This document shows, piece by piece, positions 40,397-49,692 of a stretch of 54,794 bases of DNA. The position numbers were made by a program, and so were the translations under genes. Source of the stretch: an uncultured Oscillospiraceae bacterium (GTDB lineage Bacteria > Bacillota > Clostridia > Oscillospirales > Oscillospiraceae); assembly GCA_947599875.1 (NCBI GenBank), contig CANQFV010000016.1, positions 1 through 54,794 of the forward strand. The letters run 5' to 3'. The notes below the pieces were generated by a model. That model did not search any database. It worked only from the letters and a program-made list of their open reading frames with translations, and was not told the origin of the DNA. Numbering within the stretch: the first letter of the stretch is position 1; every line of letters begins with the position of its first letter.

Positions 40397-40771
40397 ATGA
40401 GCAAAACTGTACATACCGATTCCGCACCCGCCGCCATCGGCCCCTATTCCCAGGCCGTGATCACAGGCTCCCTGGTGTTCACCTCCGGCCAGATCCCCAT
40501 CAACCCCGCCACGGGCTTAGTGGAGGCCGTGGGCATCCAGGCCCAGACGGAGCAGGTCATGCGCAACCTGGGTGAGGTGCTGAAGGCCGCGGGATCCGGC
40601 TTTGACAAGGCCGTCAAGACCACCTGCTTCCTGGCGGACATCGGGGATTTCGCCGCCTTCAATGAGGTGTACGGGAAGTATTTCACCTCCAAGCCTGCCC
40701 GCAGCTGCGTGGCCGTGAAGGATCTGCCGAAAGGTGTCCTCGTGGAAGTTGAGGTTATTGCGGAGCAATAA
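40397..40771 (+). CDS. ridA: RidA-family enamine/imine deaminase
   Basis: This 124-residue protein has the YjgF/RidA signature: GPYSQAV, FTSGQIPINPATG, and the C-terminal PARSCVAVKDLPKGVLVEVEVIA, which includes the substrate-anchoring Arg. It hydrolyses the reactive 2-aminocrotonate released by IlvA and so protects PLP enzymes. Its place 13 bases after ilvA, with AAGGAGG, matches that role closely. Confidence 0.96.
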   Translation: MSKTVHTDSAPAAIGPYSQAVITGSLVFTSGQIPINPATGLVEAVGIQAQTEQVMRNLGEVLKAAGSGFDKAVKTTCFLADIGDFAAFNEVYGKYFTSKPARSCVAVKDLPKGVLVEVEVIAEQ

Positions 40772-40784
40772 GCGAAACTGACGG

Positions 40785-42113
40785 CCCGCAGGGGAATTTC
40801 CGGGCTGTCCCCGGAAGGGGGCTTTTCCCAACGGGAAATGAGGTGTCCGCCCGAAGGGCGGGGAAGGCGCTTTCAACGCCGGATGATCCCCCCACGGGGG
40901 GAAAAAGGTGTCCGCCCGAAGGGCGGACGGGGTATGTTACTTTCTCCTCTTTTGTGTTGACAAAAGAGGAGAAAGTAACAAAGAGGAGAAAAACAACCAG
41001 GGGAGGGATTTCGATTTTCCCTCCCCTGGACCCCACCTTTTAAAAACGACCAGTTAGGGGGCCTGCGGGCCCCCTACTGGAGAAACCCCCGGGGAGTCCC
41101 CCGGGGGTTTTCTGGACGAATCGGCGCGATGAGCCACCCGGTGGTACGTCGCGCCCTTTGGACTGAGCTGGTGCGGGACGGGGCGGGTTTCCAGAGACGA
41201 CACCTTTCTCCGTCTTCTGAGGAGGTGGGACAAAGGGGACGGTTCTTTTGTACCACCAGTGCGTACACTGGTGTGACTAAAGAACCGTCCCCACGTCACA
41301 CCGGCTTTAAGGTGACGCACGACGCCGCCCTTCCCCGTGCCCCACAGGGGACGGTTCTTGTGAACCATTGTCGCTTGCGCTCCAATGTCCCACAAAAACC
41401 GTCCCCGTGAGGCAATGATGCCACTCAGTTATAACACCGGCTTCCGGGGACGCTTGACGCCACCCTTCTCCGTAACACCGGCTTTAAGGTGACGCCTGAC
41501 GCCGCCCTTCCCTGTTTCTTTTGCACCCCTCAATCATCGCGACACGGGCCGCCGTGGGCGGCGGCCCCTACGGCAAATTTTAAAGTTTTCCGTCTTAACG
41601 CAGCCGATCTGTCACCAAACCCGCCCGGGCCGATGAGGTCATCGGCCCCTACAGGGGGACTCTTACGGACAGTAGGGGCCGCTGCTGTCGATAACTCCTT
41701 GGACGGAGGCCATTCTCGTTGAACGAGACTCTTGACCCGGCGTTACAGAGGGACGGTTCTTTAGTCCCACCTGCGGTGTGACAAAAAAACCGTCCCTCAA
41801 GTCCCGCCTTTACCGGAAGTCTGCAAAACGCTATACGACACACGAGCGTGTGGGTGCTCAGCACCAATTCGTCCCCTGTACTCCTGGGCAGCTCCCCGGG
41901 GGTTTCTCCAGTAGGGGGCCCGCAGGCCCCCTAACTGGTCGGTTCAAGGGGGTCCAGGGGGGAAATCGAAATCCCCCCTGGTTGTTTTTCTCCTCTTTGT
42001 TACTTTCTCCTCTTTTGTCAACACAAAAGAGGAGAAAGTAAAATACCCCGTCCGCCCTTCGGGCGGACACCTTGTTCCCCTTCGGGGAAGCTCCCATGCG
42101 CCCTTTGGGCGCT
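40785..42113. repeat. Mosaic repeat island 4 (C inverted, A, B, A, C direct)
   Basis: A C block in minus orientation (about 40785-41215) leaves ridA. A palindromes follow at about 41220-41310 and 41345-41410. The gap continues with B palindromes (about 41540-41690), another A unit (41745-41815) and a C block in plus orientation (about 41840-42113) that ends at the cinA stop codon. The two C blocks form a large inverted repeat about 1.3 kb across. No gene is credible. Confidence 0.85.
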
Positions 42114-43382
42114 TTACTCCCAACTTAGCACGTCCAGGTTCGTGAGAAACCTCCTTGTCATATCCAGGGCGTGGTTGGCGGCGGCGGTTCTCACCCGGTC
42201 CCGGTCGTGGCCCAGGTGCAGGCTCCGCACATACGTCCGCTCCGGGGCGGCCAGGGCCACAAAGACGGTGCCCACCGGTGTGCCGGACTCGTCCGTGCCG
42301 GGGCCGGCGATGCCGGTGATGCCGATGCCCAGATGGGAGCCGAATTTCTCCCGGACGCCCCGGGCCATCGCCTCGGCCACGGGGGCGGAGACCACGCCCT
42401 GGGCCTCGATCAGCTCCGCGGGGACGCCCAGAAGCGCCGTCTTGGAGGCGGCGGCGTAGGTGACGGCGCCGCCCAGATACACCTCCGACGCCCCGGGCAG
42501 ATCGGTCATGCGCTTGGAGACCAGACCCCCGGTGCAGCTCTCGGCGGCGGCCAGGGTGACGTGTTTTTCCTTTAAAAGCCGGAGGACGGTGTTCTCCAGG
42601 GTGTCCGTGTCAATGCCGTAGATGCAGTCGCCGATCTTCCCGCGGATCTCCTGGATGACCGGGGCCATCATGGCCTCCGCCTCCCCGTCCGTCCTGGCCC
42701 GGGCGGTGACACGCAGGCGCACCTCCCCGGATTTGGCGTAGGGGGCCAGCGTGGGATTTTGAAGCCTGAGCATGGTGTCCCGGAGCTTATCCTCCACAAA
42801 GGATTCCCCCAGGCCGAAGATGTGGATGTTGTGGCTCACCAGCTCCAGATCGGACAGACGCCGCAGATACGGCATGGCGCAGGAGCGGAACATGGGCACG
42901 CACTCCCTGGGCGGGCCGGGGAGCATCAGCACATGGACGCCCTCCGCCTCAAAGGCGCAGCCCGGCGCGGTGCCGCAGTCGTTGTGGAAGGGGACGCACC
43001 CCTCGGGCAGGTACGCCTGCCGGTAGTTGTTGTCTGTCATCTGGTGGCTGTGCAGGCGCGTGGCGAAGTAGTCCCGGATCTCCTGGGCCTCCCCCTCGTC
43101 AAAAATCAGCTTTTTCCCGAAGGCCTCGGCCAGGGTCTGCTTGGTGAGGTCGTCGCACGTCGGCCCCAGGCCGCCGGTGGTGATGATGATGTCGGCCCGG
43201 GACTTGGCAATGGCCACGGCGGCTTTGAGGCGCTGCGGGTTGTCCCCCACCACTGTGTGGTAGTAGACGTTGATGCCAAGCTCGGACAGCATCTGGCTGA
43301 TGTCCTGCGCGTCGGTGTTGGCGATGTTGCCGAGGAGAAGCTCCGTGCCGACGGAGATGATCTCGGCGGTGTGCTGTGCCAT
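42114..43382 (-). CDS. cinA: CinA, competence/damage-inducible protein (NMN amidohydrolase-type)
   Basis: The N-terminal half is a molybdopterin-binding-like domain (EIISVGTELLLGNIANTDAQ, ITTGGLGPTCDDLTKQ, MLPGPPRECVPMF). The C-terminal 160 residues are the CinA/PncC amidase domain (TLAAAESCTGGLVSKRMTDLPGAS and GITGIAGPGTDESGTPVGTVFVAL), which deamidates NMN in characterised members. At 422 residues both domains are complete. AAAGGAGG precedes the ATG. A TTG codon directly before the ATG was rejected as the start. Confidence 0.94.
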   Translation of the reverse strand: MAQHTAEIISVGTELLLGNIANTDAQDISQMLSELGINVYYHTVVGDNPQRLKAAVAIAKSRADIIITTGGLGPTCDDLTKQTLAEAFGKKLIFDEGEAQEIRDYFATRLHSHQMTDNNYRQAYLPEGCVPFHNDCGTAPGCAFEAEGVHVLMLPGPPRECVPMFRSCAMPYLRRLSDLELVSHNIHIFGLGESFVEDKLRDTMLRLQNPTLAPYAKSGEVRLRVTARARTDGEAEAMMAPVIQEIRGKIGDCIYGIDTDTLENTVLRLLKEKHVTLAAAESCTGGLVSKRMTDLPGASEVYLGGAVTYAAASKTALLGVPAELIEAQGVVSAPVAEAMARGVREKFGSHLGIGITGIAGPGTDESGTPVGTVFVALAAPERTYVRSLHLGHDRDRVRTAAANHALDMTRRFLTNLDVLSWE

Positions 43383-43458
43383 CAAAGGATGCCTCCTTTT
43401 TCAAGGGGCGAAAGCCCCGGTCCTGTCCAAAAGGCCCGTCAGGGCCATAAGGCGGGCA

Positions 43459-44715
43459 TTATGCCTTTTTATCCCGCTGGAAATACTTGTCCAGCCCCTC
43501 CTTCATGGTGTCCGGCATACCCTTGTCCACCGGCAGAAAGGCGGAATTTGCCACGCGGCCGATGATGCCGGAGGAGAAGGTGAAGATGTCGCCCATCGCC
43601 GCCTCGCTCAGGGGGAAGAGCAGGTCGTTGTGGGTGTGGATGACGCCGGTGTCCGTGCGGCGGGTGATGCCAAGGGAGGGGACGCCCCGGTCGGCGAAGG
43701 GGGCGGAGTCCGAGGAGTGGACGCGCTGGGCCAGATTGGCTGACCAGCCCACCTCCCGGGTGTACTGCTGGGTGAAGTGGAGAAGGTCGTCCCCGCCGGT
43801 GACGTAGATCTCGTTGGGGCCGAGGACTGTGCCGCACATGTCGAAGTTGAAGCAGAACTTCACCTCATCCATCAGATCCTCGTGCTTTTCAATCCACGCC
43901 TTGGAGCCAAGAAGGCCCTGCTCCTCGCTGCCGCACCAGATAAACCGCAGGGTGCGCCGGGGCGGGTTCTTCACAAAGTGCTTATACAGCGCCATAAGGT
44001 TCGCCGTCCCCGTGGCGTTGTCCCAGGAGCCGGTCCCCACGGGGACGGAGTCGTAGTGGGCGGTGAGGACGATGGACTCCCGCGGAAGCTCCGTGCCGGG
44101 GACCACCGCCAGCACGTCCCGGGAGGTGTTCTCCACGTCGCTCTGGCGAAGCTCCAGGTGCAGGGTCTGCGCCCCGTCCCGCACAAGCTCCGTGGCGTCC
44201 CGGCCCGTGATCATAAAGCCGGGGATCCGCCCGATCTCCTGCATCTTCGGCCGGATGGCCCGGGAGTACAGGTCAAGGCCGCTCTCGCCGTCGTACCACT
44301 TGCCCTGGTAGACCAGGAAGGCGCCGGCGTTCATCTCCTTGAGGAGCTTGTAGGCGTCAAAGCTGAGGCTGTTCAGCAGTACCGCGTACCCCTCCAAAGA
44401 CGCTAAGGAGCCGTAGTCCTCCCGCACGCCGCGGGGGGCGTACAGGAGCTTCAGCTCCGCCCCGCCCTCCGGCAGGGAGCCGGACAGCCAGTAGGGGACG
44501 CAGGGGATCTCGCGCCGGAAGGGGGCGCTGACGCTGACGGCGCAGGCCTCCACCCGGGAGGCGGGCACGGGGAAGTCCATAAGCTCCCCCTCTCCTCCGG
44601 CGCCCTGGATCTCGTCCAGCAGGATGCGGGCGGCCCGCAGCTCCTCCTCCGTGCCGCCGTAGCGCACAAAACTGAGCTTTTTCACAAGGGATATCTGATC
44701 TCTTCCGCTTTCCAT
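43459..44715 (-). CDS. M28-family zinc aminopeptidase
   Basis: The metal ligands of the M28 family are in order: His in LTAHYDSVPVG, the bridging Asp in GSWDNATGTANL, the catalytic Glu pair in CGSEEQGLLGSKAW, Asp in NFDMCGT and His in IHTHNDLLFPLS. A PA-like insert precedes the catalytic core (about residues 95-190). No signal peptide or membrane segment is visible, so this 418-residue enzyme is probably cytoplasmic, unlike many secreted M28 peptidases. It lies between thiI and cinA with short gaps, so the three may be co-transcribed. Confidence 0.88.
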   Translation of the reverse strand: MESGRDQISLVKKLSFVRYGGTEEELRAARILLDEIQGAGGEGELMDFPVPASRVEACAVSVSAPFRREIPCVPYWLSGSLPEGGAELKLLYAPRGVREDYGSLASLEGYAVLLNSLSFDAYKLLKEMNAGAFLVYQGKWYDGESGLDLYSRAIRPKMQEIGRIPGFMITGRDATELVRDGAQTLHLELRQSDVENTSRDVLAVVPGTELPRESIVLTAHYDSVPVGTGSWDNATGTANLMALYKHFVKNPPRRTLRFIWCGSEEQGLLGSKAWIEKHEDLMDEVKFCFNFDMCGTVLGPNEIYVTGGDDLLHFTQQYTREVGWSANLAQRVHSSDSAPFADRGVPSLGITRRTDTGVIHTHNDLLFPLSEAAMGDIFTFSSGIIGRVANSAFLPVDKGMPDTMKEGLDKYFQRDKKA

Positions 44716-44805
44716 AGAAATTACCTCTTGATCTGATGATTGATCCGCCGGGGACGTGTCCCGCGGCCGGAAATTTACCTTTCCTCGTCCCGTTCCGGGA
44801 GAGCC

Positions 44806-45975
44806 CTACCGGATGGGGATCCGCTCGATCCCCTGCAGGGCCTCGCTGACCAGGGCCTGCGTGTCCAGGGGCGCCTCGGCCTCCAAAACCTCCTGCAGCC
44901 GGGGCTTCGTCCGGGGGTGCCGGGGGGTGAAGACGGTACAGCAGTCCTCATAGGGGAGGATGCTTGTCTCAAAGGTGCCGATATTCCGGGCGATCTCCAC
45001 GATCTCCCGCTTGTCCATGCACACCAGGGGGCGCAGAACCGGGAGCTTCACCGGCTCCTGGGTCACGCCTAGGGCGCTCATGGTCTGGCTGGCCACCTGG
45101 CCCAGGGACTCCCCGGTGACGATGGCCCCGCAGTCGTGGGCCAGGGCAATCCTCTCCGCGATGCGGGTCATAAACCGGCGCATGATCACGGTGAAATACT
45201 CCTCCGGGCACTTGTCCCGGATCTCCTCCTGGATGTGGGTGAAGGGCACCACCTCCAGGGTCATCCGCCCGCACCAGGGGACCAGGAGCCTGGCCAGCTC
45301 CACCACCTTGTCCTTGGCAAGCTGGGAGGTGTAGGGGAAGGAGAAGAAGTGGACGGGGACGATGTGGACGCCGCGCTTGGCGGCCATCCAGGTACTCACC
45401 GGACTGTCGATGCCGCCGGAGAGCAGGCTCACAGCCGCGCCGCAGGACCCCACCGGCAGTCCGCCCGCCCCCAGGGCGGGTACGGAGTGGACATAGGCGG
45501 CGTTCTCCCGGATCTCCACATGCACCGTAAGCTCCGGGTCGTGGACATCCACGGCCACGTCGGGGAAGGCGTCGGACAGAAGGCCGCCCACCTCCTGACT
45601 CACCTGGATGCTTGTCATGGGGTAGGTCTTGTCCGAACGCTTGGACTCCACCTTAAAGCTCCTGACCCGGGAGAACTCCTGGGATAAGTAGTCCCGGGCC
45701 GTCTCGAAAATGGCCTGGGGCGTCTTTTCACAGGCGGCCGCCCGAACCACGGCCACACAGCCGAAGATCTGTTTGGCCGCCTCAAAGGCGGCGTCCATGT
45801 CCGCGCCCTCCTCCAGCGGCTCCACATACACCGTGGACTGGGCGGCGTATACCCTGAATTGCCCCACCCGCGCCATTCTCCGGCGGACGTTGGCGATCAG
45901 CTTTTCCTCAAAAATGCGGCGGTTGAGACCCTTTAAGACGATCTCGCCCTGCTTTAATAACAGTATGTCGTTCAA
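44806..45975 (-). CDS. thiI: tRNA 4-thiouridine synthase ThiI
   Basis: ThiI transfers sulfur to tRNA uridine 8 and can serve thiamine thiazole synthesis. The N-terminal ferredoxin-like and THUMP domains (about residues 1-165) are followed by the PP-loop ATPase with SLLSGGIDSPVSTWMAAKRG. The C-terminus ends soon after YEDCCTVFTPRHP. At 389 residues it lacks the rhodanese domain of the E. coli protein, as is usual in Firmicutes. The start has AAAGGAGTA upstream. Confidence 0.95.
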   Translation of the reverse strand: MNDILLLKQGEIVLKGLNRRIFEEKLIANVRRRMARVGQFRVYAAQSTVYVEPLEEGADMDAAFEAAKQIFGCVAVVRAAACEKTPQAIFETARDYLSQEFSRVRSFKVESKRSDKTYPMTSIQVSQEVGGLLSDAFPDVAVDVHDPELTVHVEIRENAAYVHSVPALGAGGLPVGSCGAAVSLLSGGIDSPVSTWMAAKRGVHIVPVHFFSFPYTSQLAKDKVVELARLLVPWCGRMTLEVVPFTHIQEEIRDKCPEEYFTVIMRRFMTRIAERIALAHDCGAIVTGESLGQVASQTMSALGVTQEPVKLPVLRPLVCMDKREIVEIARNIGTFETSILPYEDCCTVFTPRHPRTKPRLQEVLEAEAPLDTQALVSEALQGIERIPIR

Positions 45976-46016
45976 GATCCGTACTCCTTTTTTAATCTGG
46001 CGGAAGGGGATGGGTG

Positions 46017-46125
46017 CGGGAACCCCGGCGGGAATTCAGCAAAATAAACTCCGGGGTTCCTCTTGTCGCGCCGGCGCGGCAAGAGGGCTTTTTTGTGGGG
46101 GCAAGCCCCGCAAAAAAGATTGGAT
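46017..46125 (+). repeat. Compact D-type element D8 between thiI and comM
   Basis: H1 is GGAACCCCGG/CCGGGGTTCC. H2 is shortened to TGtCGCGCC/GGCGCGGCA, without the internal loop. H3 is TTTTTTGTGGGG/CCCCGCAAAAAA. The AAGAGGG linker before the T tract is intact. It is antisense to both neighbouring genes, unlike most other copies. Confidence 0.55.
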
Positions 46126-46143
46126 ACGGGCGTTTTGCCAGGT

Positions 46144-47661
46144 CTATTTTTCCACGTTGAAGTCGTAGGCCCGGTATTGGATGGCCTCGGCCAGGTGCTG
46201 GGGCTGGATGTTCTCGCTCCCCGCGAGATCCGCCACGGTGCGGGCCACCTTCAGGATCCGGTCGTGGCTCCTGGCGGTGAGGCCCAGGCGGTCAAAGGCG
46301 TTTTTCATCAGCTTGTCCCCGGCCTCGTCCAGCCGGCAGAACTGCCGAAGCCCGTCGGGGCCGATCTGGGCGTTGTCGTGGATGCGGGTGCCGGCGTAGC
46401 GCTCCTGCTGGACGGCTCTGGCGGCGTTGACCCGCCGGCGGATCTGGGCGCTGGATTCGGCCGGGGCGCGGTCGCGCAGCTCCTCGTACTCCAGGGCCGG
46501 GACCTCCACATGGATGTCGATGCGGTCCAGGAGCGGCCCGGACACCTTGGCCCGGTAGGCCGCCACGCTGGCGGTGGAGCATGTACACCGGCCGGACGGG
46601 TGGCCGAACCACCCGCATTTGCAGGGGTTCATGGCGCACACCAGCATAAACCGGCTGGGGTAGGTGGCCGTTCCCGCGGAGCGGGAGATGGTCACCTGGC
46701 CGTCCTCAATGGGCTGGCGCAGGGCCTCGATCACGTCCCGGTGGAACTCGGGCAGCTCGTCTAAAAACAGGATGCCGTTGTGGGCCAGGGAGATCTCCCC
46801 GGGCTGGAGCTGGGCGCCCCCGGCCATAGCCGCGTGGGACATGGTGTGGTGGGGGGAGCGGAAGGGCCGCTCGGCCATGATGTGGCCGTCCTTCACCGTT
46901 TGGCCGGCCACGGAGTAGATGGCCGTGGTCTCCAGCTGCTCCCGCCGGGACATATCCGGCAGGATAGTGGGCAGGCGCTTGGCCAGCATGGATTTTCCCG
47001 CGCCGGGAGGGCCGATGAGCAGGATGTTGTGGCCGCCGGCGGCGGCCACCTCCAGGGCGCGCTTTACATTCTCCTGGCCCTTCACCTCCGCAAAGTCCAC
47101 GTCGTATTCCGGGGCGGGGAGCGTATCTGAGGCGGCGGCGGGGGCGATGCGCTCCCGTCCCGCTAAGTGGTCGATGAGCTGAAGCACGCTGTTCACCGGG
47201 TAGACCTCCGCCGTCCCGGCAAAGCAGGCCTCCTCGGCGTTGATGGCCGGGACGAACAGCTCCTTGATGCCGCCCCGCCCGGCGCGCATGGCCATGCTCA
47301 GGACCCCCGGGACAGGGCGAAGCTCCCCGTTCAGCCCCAGCTCGCCGATAAAGGCCTGGGTGGGGTCCGGGGTCTTGATGATCTCGGCGGCGGAGAGGAT
47401 GCTCAGCAAAATGGGCAGATCGTAAAGCGTCCCGGCCTTCTTCCTGTCGGCCGGGGCCAGATTCACGGTGACCCGGGAGGGCGGGAACCTGAAGCCGCAG
47501 CTCTTTATGGCGGAGCGGACGCGCTCCCGGGATTCCTTCACCGCCGCGTCGGGCAGGCCCACGATGTCGAAATTGGGCAGTCCGCCGGACAGGGCGCACT
47601 CCACGGACACGTCAAAACCGTCGATCCCGGAGATGCCCAGGGAACGTACCTCACGAACCAT
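46144..47661 (-). CDS. comM: ComM/YifB-family Mg-chelatase-like AAA+ ATPase
   Basis: The protein has the ComM N-terminal domain (GISGIDGFDVSVECALSGGLPNFDIVGLPDAAVKESRERV), then the AAA+ core with Walker A LLIGPPGAGKSMLAKRLP and Walker B GILFLDELPEF, and the Mg_chelatase C-terminal domain. A cysteine group (CAMNPCKCGWFGHPSGRCTC) may bind metal. ComM in transformable bacteria is a hexameric helicase that promotes branch migration during DNA integration. The ATG for MVREVRSLG was preferred to a longer upstream frame because GGAAGTGAT precedes it and the family starts there. Length is 505 residues, as expected. Confidence 0.93.
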   Translation of the reverse strand: MVREVRSLGISGIDGFDVSVECALSGGLPNFDIVGLPDAAVKESRERVRSAIKSCGFRFPPSRVTVNLAPADRKKAGTLYDLPILLSILSAAEIIKTPDPTQAFIGELGLNGELRPVPGVLSMAMRAGRGGIKELFVPAINAEEACFAGTAEVYPVNSVLQLIDHLAGRERIAPAAASDTLPAPEYDVDFAEVKGQENVKRALEVAAAGGHNILLIGPPGAGKSMLAKRLPTILPDMSRREQLETTAIYSVAGQTVKDGHIMAERPFRSPHHTMSHAAMAGGAQLQPGEISLAHNGILFLDELPEFHRDVIEALRQPIEDGQVTISRSAGTATYPSRFMLVCAMNPCKCGWFGHPSGRCTCSTASVAAYRAKVSGPLLDRIDIHVEVPALEYEELRDRAPAESSAQIRRRVNAARAVQQERYAGTRIHDNAQIGPDGLRQFCRLDEAGDKLMKNAFDRLGLTARSHDRILKVARTVADLAGSENIQPQHLAEAIQYRAYDFNVEK

Positions 47662-47695
47662 TGCAATCACTTCCGTTTTATCGTTGTGTAGGGGA

Positions 47696-48457
47696 TCAGA
47701 GCGCCTTCCGCCCGGACAGCCAGTAGGGGAGGGCCACGAGCAGGACGCCGCCGAAGATGTTGCCCAGGGTGACGATGCCCACATTCAGCACATACTGCCA
47801 GAAGCCGGCGGCGCCGGTGAGCAGGGCCAGACCCAGGATGGACATGTTGGCCACGGAGTGTTCAAACCCGCAGAGCATAAAGACCATGATGCACCAGAAG
47901 ACCATGATGAGCTTGCCGGACTCGGACTTCATCCGGACGGAACACCAGACGGCCAGGCAGACCAGGGCGTTGCACAGCACGCCCCGCAGGAACGCCTGGG
48001 GGGCGGTGAGGGAGAGCTTGGCCGCGGCCACGGAGGCGATGTAATCGGCGGTGGGGCCGGAGACAAGGCCGGTGAACCAGTAGATCGCCACGGCCAGCCA
48101 GGCCCCGAAATAGTTGCCCAGCCAGCAGATGAGCCACAGCTTCATGGCGTCCACCAGTCCCACCCGCCGGGTGAGGACGCCCACGCCCATGACCAGGTTG
48201 TTGCCGGTGAAAAGCTCGCACCCGGCCATGATCACAAGGCTCAGGGCGCTGGTAAAGACAAAGGCGGCGGCCAGCTTCGTAAAGGCGCTGCCGGCGGCGG
48301 AGAGGACCCCGCCCACGGCCAGGGACACAAAGCCCCCGAAGGCCACGAACATCCCCGCCAGCATACTGGCCGCAATGTACCCCGCGGGTGTGGAACGCAA
48401 AAAGTCCAGCTTCTTCTCCGCCGAGGCGGCCACACTGTCCACAGTCTCTCTAAACAC
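47696..48457 (-). CDS. Formate/nitrite transporter (FNT family)
   Basis: This 253-residue membrane protein has six hydrophobic segments and the FNT motifs GGFVSLAVGG, GCELFTGNNLV (the Omega-loop region), GNYFGAW and the conserved pore histidine in GFEHSVANM. FNT channels move formate, nitrite or hydrosulfide. With pyruvate metabolism of the anaerobic type, formate is the natural guess, but the sequence alone does not decide between FocA and NirC types. Confidence 0.92.
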   Translation of the reverse strand: MFRETVDSVAASAEKKLDFLRSTPAGYIAASMLAGMFVAFGGFVSLAVGGVLSAAGSAFTKLAAAFVFTSALSLVIMAGCELFTGNNLVMGVGVLTRRVGLVDAMKLWLICWLGNYFGAWLAVAIYWFTGLVSGPTADYIASVAAAKLSLTAPQAFLRGVLCNALVCLAVWCSVRMKSESGKLIMVFWCIMVFMLCGFEHSVANMSILGLALLTGAAGFWQYVLNVGIVTLGNIFGGVLLVALPYWLSGRKAL

Positions 48458-48523
48458 CGGTGACTCCTCCTTCTCCTGCCCGCCACGGAAGGGCGGCGCA
48501 CAGCCCCTTTACATGATACGGCA

Positions 48524-48552
48524 ATTATACACCTTGTTTACCAAATTGTCAT
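48524..48552 (-). promoter_or_regulatory. Promoter of the FNT transporter gene
   Basis: On the minus strand ATGACA, a 17-base spacer and TATAAT point at the transporter gene, about 67 bases upstream of its start. Confidence 0.75.
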
Positions 48553-48571
48553 TCTTTTTTCCGGAAAAATG

Positions 48572-48600
48572 TTGTTTGGCGGCGGGAAATTTGCTATAAT
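48572..48600 (+). promoter_or_regulatory. Promoter of the CapA-type gene
   Basis: TTGTTT, a 17-base spacer and TATAAT form a good sigma-A promoter about 100 bases before the chosen start, divergent from the transporter promoter. Confidence 0.8.
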
Positions 48601-48702
48601 GGGCTGGACGCCGCGTTTCCATAAAATTCATCCCCCACTGCCCGGGGGAAACCGGGGCTTTTGCGGGGAAAGGCGCTTACTCTTCCAAGGGGGCGAAGCT
48701 TT

Positions 48703-49692
48703 GTGAGCTTTTTTAAATTTCTTCTGGCGATCTTAATGTTTCTCAGCTCCGGCGTGACCGGGTGGATCAAGCTGCCCGCGCCCAAGACGCTGACCATGTC
48801 CTTCGTGGGGGACTGCACCATCGCCACCCAGAAGGGGGCGTCCGGGGAGGGGACCTTTAATTGGTACGCCAAGAATTATGAGCCGACCTATTTTCTGGAG
48901 AAGGTGGCGGATATTTTCCGGGCCGACGACATCACGATGGTCAACTGCGAGAATGTCCTGTCAGACCGGGATCTGACCCGGCGGGACAAGGGATCGGACA
49001 CCGCCTTCTGGTTCATCGGGCCGGCATCCAGCGCCAGGATCTTCTCCAGCTCCTCCGTGGAGGTGGCGGGCTTTGCCAACAACCACGCCCGGGACTACGG
49101 CCAGGCCGGCTATGACGACACCGTGGAGGCCCTGAAGGCCCAGGGACTCACCGTGGCGGAGGACGGGGAGCCGGTGTACCTGGAGAAAAACGGCATCCGC
49201 GTGGGCATCCTGGCCTGCGGGATCTGGTATCTGGGGCAGGAGCGCAATTACTATGACGAGCTTCGGGAGATGGAGGCAAACTCCGACTTCCAGGTGGTCT
49301 ACCCCCACGGCGGCACCGAGGGAACCTATGAGGTGGATCCCTGGCGGGTGACGGCCTTCCGGAACCTGATCGACCACGGGGCGGATCTGGTGGTGGGCAC
49401 CCACCCCCACAGGATCCAGCCCATCGAGCGGTACAACGGCGGGACTATCGTCTACGGGCTGGGGAATTTCTGCTTCGGCGGGAACAACAGGCCCGACCGG
49501 CGCACCGCCATCTACCAATGCACCCTGGCCCTCCGGAAGGACGGGGTGGAGTTTAAATCCGACCTTGTGATCCCCTGCACGGTGTTCACCGGCAGCCGGA
49601 ACAACTGGCAGCCCGCCCCCATCCCGGAGGACGACCCCATGTACGACGAGATCTACAACTTTATGTACGGACTGACGGAAAGTCTGGGTTGA
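48703..49692 (+). CDS. CapA-family metallophosphatase-like exported protein
   Basis: After an N-terminal hydrophobic segment (FFKFLLAILMFLSSGVTG), which is a signal anchor or signal peptide, the protein has the CapA/PgsA fold motifs: MSFVGDCTIAT, MVNCENVLSDR, AGFANNHARDYG, VYPHGGTE, and GADLVVGTHPHRIQPIERYNGGTIVYGLGNFCFGG with the paired metal-binding His residues. Relatives take part in poly-gamma-glutamate or capsule assembly and others are phosphoesterases; no pgs or cap partner is adjacent. The GTG start (preceded by AAGGGGG) was chosen over an upstream TTG. The stop codon lies in the first hairpin of a D element. Confidence 0.85.
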   Translation: MSFFKFLLAILMFLSSGVTGWIKLPAPKTLTMSFVGDCTIATQKGASGEGTFNWYAKNYEPTYFLEKVADIFRADDITMVNCENVLSDRDLTRRDKGSDTAFWFIGPASSARIFSSSSVEVAGFANNHARDYGQAGYDDTVEALKAQGLTVAEDGEPVYLEKNGIRVGILACGIWYLGQERNYYDELREMEANSDFQVVYPHGGTEGTYEVDPWRVTAFRNLIDHGADLVVGTHPHRIQPIERYNGGTIVYGLGNFCFGGNNRPDRRTAIYQCTLALRKDGVEFKSDLVIPCTVFTGSRNNWQPAPIPEDDPMYDEIYNFMYGLTESLG

